From FEN-1350 sp964386005 (lineage in GTDB: Bacteria; Planctomycetota; Phycisphaerae; Sedimentisphaerales; Anaerohalosphaeraceae): DNA of 64,000 nt. Positions within the stretch are counted from its first letter, which is position 1, and the number at the start of each line of letters is the position of its first letter. Under the pieces are notes generated by a model. The model did not search any database. It worked only from the letters and a program-made list of their open reading frames with translations, and was not told the DNA's origin. The position numbers and the translations under genes are program-made. The DNA is taken from assembly GCA_964386005.1 (NCBI GenBank), contig CAYLSB010000009.1, positions 37,549 to 101,548 of the forward strand. The letters are read 5' to 3'. Below, piece by piece: positions 62,056-64,000 of the stretch.

Positions 62056-63609
62056 TCAGTAGCCCATTTCCCGCAAGACGACGGCTTCGGCGACGCCGAG
62101 ATCTTTTTTCATCTGCGCTTCCTTGAGCCGATCCATCACATCCTCCGGCAGCGGATTGGCGAAGACGACTTCGGTTTCGCGATCTGCTTCGGTTGTCGGA
62201 TAGACGCCGCAGCGATCCAGAAGTTCCAGCGCCAGACGGATAATCTGTCGAAGACCCCGGCCGTAGGTGTGTTGCTTGCGGGCGGTCTTGGCGAGCATGC
62301 CCATGTACGTCATCTTGAGCGCGACGCCGCTGGTGAGATTGCCGATCTTGTTTTTCAGGAGTCCCGCGACGACCGGCGTGACGCCGCTGATTTTGTCCAT
62401 CGCGTCGCGGACCTGTTCGATATGGCTGTCCTCGCTGGGCGAAGAGTTATCGCCGCCGAACGATTCGACGGTCGCGTCGGGATTATCCGTGCACCACATC
62501 CGGCCGGGCGCGACGGGCTTGTCGAACGCGCCTTCGAGGCCCTTGAGCAAATACATCTTGAACGATTGAAACGTGATCCGGCTGGCGCGATCGCTGAGCC
62601 GCGTGTTGAGTTCATCCTGCAGCGCGATCAGCGGCTCGACGTCGCTGAGGCCCTCATAGAAATACGGCTGCGCGAGGTTCTGGATGTGAACGACGGGCAA
62701 AACGCCCAGCGGATTGATTCCTTCGGCGACGAGATCGCCGTTTTCGTATCGCTGCCATGCCGAAGGCCCGAGGATCTCGGTGATCATCGCGGTCCGCCGC
62801 TTGCCGTCGGAGCCGCCTCCGGCGAGGCGCGAAAACCATCCGACGGTATCGGCGACGTCGTTTTTCGCCTGTGCGTAATGCTGAATGTAGTAGCGGATCG
62901 TGCGATAGTCGTTTTCATCCAGGACCGGCAACGCCCGCGGGGCTTCGATGAGTTCCAGGCCGATCGCAGCGGCGCGTTTCAGCACGGTCGAGAGTCGCTC
63001 GTTGGAGATGGCGTTCTTTGGCGTCTGCGAGGCGGGCGATGTGCTGTTGGCGAATGAACGGCCGATCGGCGCGAAGAATTCCGCTCCCGGACGAATCACG
63101 CAATCGACGAATCCATAGACGCTGCCGAGAACGGCCATATCCTGCGTGAAGCCGACGCCGCCGTTCGCGGCGATGACGGCGGCGATGATCGCGTCGATGT
63201 CGCGGCGCTTCTGCGGTTCGGGCGAGCGACTGAGGATCTGCACGGGTTTGCCGAAGAGGAAATCGACCATAGCGTTGATCCGCCAGGCGATGTCGTTTTC
63301 GATGACGACTTCTTTGCGCTGGACCTGCGCCGCCCGGCGACGGCCGAGTTCGTCGGCGCTGTCCGAGGGCAACGAACCGGTGATCCGCGCCGGCAACCCC
63401 ATCTCCTGCGCCTGCAAATAGCCCCTCCCGGCGTCGCGCGTCGAAACCTCCGCCAGATTCTCCATCGCCAGCGGCGTCATCGGATTGTGGTAGTAATCCC
63501 ACAGCCGCGCAAAATGCCGCGCGGTCTGCGGAGAACGGTTTTCGATGAGCCACTCGACAAACGCGGGATTGAGTTGAGCGTCGCTAAAGATCTTTAGTTC
63601 CAATGTCAT
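62056..63609 (-). CDS. Phage portal protein
   Basis: A 517-residue protein of the dodecameric portal family, which forms the DNA entry vertex of the head. Telling stretches: NRSPQTARHFARLWDYYHNPM at the start, MVDFLFGKPVQI, the portal-typical LQDELNTRLSDRASRITFQSF (given as a pattern: Q-D-E-L-N-T-R-L-S-D) and, near the end, VALKMTYMGMLAKTARKQHTYGRGLRQI. GGAGG precedes the ATG at 63609. The terminase expected next would lie beyond the right edge. Confidence 0.8.
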   Translation of the reverse strand: MTLELKIFSDAQLNPAFVEWLIENRSPQTARHFARLWDYYHNPMTPLAMENLAEVSTRDAGRGYLQAQEMGLPARITGSLPSDSADELGRRRAAQVQRKEVVIENDIAWRINAMVDFLFGKPVQILSRSPEPQKRRDIDAIIAAVIAANGGVGFTQDMAVLGSVYGFVDCVIRPGAEFFAPIGRSFANSTSPASQTPKNAISNERLSTVLKRAAAIGLELIEAPRALPVLDENDYRTIRYYIQHYAQAKNDVADTVGWFSRLAGGGSDGKRRTAMITEILGPSAWQRYENGDLVAEGINPLGVLPVVHIQNLAQPYFYEGLSDVEPLIALQDELNTRLSDRASRITFQSFKMYLLKGLEGAFDKPVAPGRMWCTDNPDATVESFGGDNSSPSEDSHIEQVRDAMDKISGVTPVVAGLLKNKIGNLTSGVALKMTYMGMLAKTARKQHTYGRGLRQIIRLALELLDRCGVYPTTEADRETEVVFANPLPEDVMDRLKEAQMKKDLGVAEAVVLREMGY

Positions 63610-63649
63610 GTTAATTCCTCCTGTTTTATGATTATCAGTATGTGATTTT

Positions 63650-63920
63650 TCACCACCAAGACGCCAATGTCGAAAAAGGGGTCAAACCCTCAGACGCATT
63701 ATGTCATAAAAGGGGTCAGACCCTCAGACGCATTAAAGGGTTCGACCCCTTATTTGTTCCTTCGATATCCACTATCCAGTGGTCCATATTCAATTGTCCG
63801 GCAATTCAACTGCCTCGCTTCGTTCGGTGGCTGCCACCCAACTTCCGATCGAAAAAGGTGTCAAACCCTCAAACCGATTGAAAGAGTTCGACACCTTTTT
63901 TGCACCTAAGGGCACACGCC
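63650..63920. repeat. Composite repeat block before the portal gene
   Basis: Two A/T-tailed hairpin copies (AAAAAGGGGTCAAACCCTCA at 63674 and AAAAGGGGTCAGACCCTCAG at 63708), a GCTTCGTTCGGTGGCTGCCA element (63817-63840), a third hairpin AAAAAGGTGTCAAACC (63853-63900) and GGGCACACGCCGTGTGCCC (63910-63928). Confidence 0.7.
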
Positions 63921-64000
63921 GTGTGCCCCTACACAAAAACATGTGCCCCTACACAAAAACATGTGCCCCAACACAAAAACATGTGCCCCTACACAAAAAC
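63921..64000. repeat. 20-base tandem repeat at right edge
   Basis: Four units of ATGTGCCCCTACACAAAAAC (first starts G; third has A for T) fill 63921-64000 exactly and run off the window. The unit begins with half of the GTGTGCCCCTAC palindrome. Confidence 0.85.

Noticed and set aside
57134..63841. Integron attC sites between phage genes
   Set aside because: The palindromes occur in both orientations, also far from cassettes, and lack the paired core sites of attC; no integron integrase is present.
63921..64000. CRISPR array
   Set aside because: The 20-base units abut each other with no spacers and derive from a palindrome arm.

Overview
The window looks like chromosome of a planctomycete, most likely class Phycisphaerae. 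Pointers are dockerin-like modules of the D-L-A-D-x-A-V type on secreted proteins, a sulfatase with a Tat-type leader, several BNR/Asp-box proteins, a DUF1559-like pseudopilin, the carboxynorspermidine polyamine route and a dnaN-dciA-gyrB order without recF. No rRNA, tRNA or CRISPR array was recognised, so the placement rests on gene content. A run of 100 Ns (46003-46102) shows this is an assembled contig with one scaffold gap.

Layout. 1-9.1 kb: the end of a protein-L-isoaspartate methyltransferase gene, a zinc alcohol dehydrogenase coupled to a sialidase-like protein, a 1132-residue exported protein built of carboxypeptidase-regulatory-like repeats, and a C10-type cysteine protease ending in a dockerin module. 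9.2-20.1 kb, all leftward: ftsK, a TPR lipoprotein, a small membrane protein, gyrB, a DciA-like gene, dnaN, a DnaA-box-bearing intergenic region that may be oriC, and an ABC-F ATPase. 20.4-25.0 kb: a small lipoprotein, a c-di-AMP module (CdaA-type cyclase plus YbbR-domain protein), an exported second isoaspartyl methyltransferase and a SUMF1-domain dockerin protein. 25.2-38.5 kb: a glycan-scavenging region with a GH29-like fucosidase, an SSS symporter coupled to an MFS transporter and a URO-D-family enzyme, a Gfo/Idh/MocA oxidoreductase, a pseudopilin, a BNR sialidase, an arylsulfatase and a clan-A glycoside hydrolase. 38.7-40.0 kb: the core gene der.

From 40 kb on the window is mainly accessory. 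It carries a SacI-family endonuclease with an adenine methylase; an HTH gene, an ABC ATPase and a GNAT acetyltransferase that together look like a split form of COG2401; an AT-rich gene-free stretch; an EndoIII-related glycosylase; an AAA/STAND ATPase overlapping a kinesin-light-chain-type TPR protein; a HEPN/MNT toxin-antitoxin pair; a PIN toxin with a large unusual partner, sitting between the two carboxynorspermidine genes; and a leftward phage head module (portal, short scaffold-like, major capsid, connector, small membrane protein, lipoprotein) with no tail, lysis or integrase genes in view.

Most intergenic gaps are filled with dispersed palindromes: GTAG-headed hairpins, GTCAGACC hairpins with A/T tails, GGTGGCAGCCACC elements and ATTCC-N-GGAAT elements. 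Long direct copies flank the SUMF1 gene and the capsid gene. The best candidates for something undescribed are the split COG2401 cassette, the AAA-TPR pair, and the repeat-punctuated phage head cluster.
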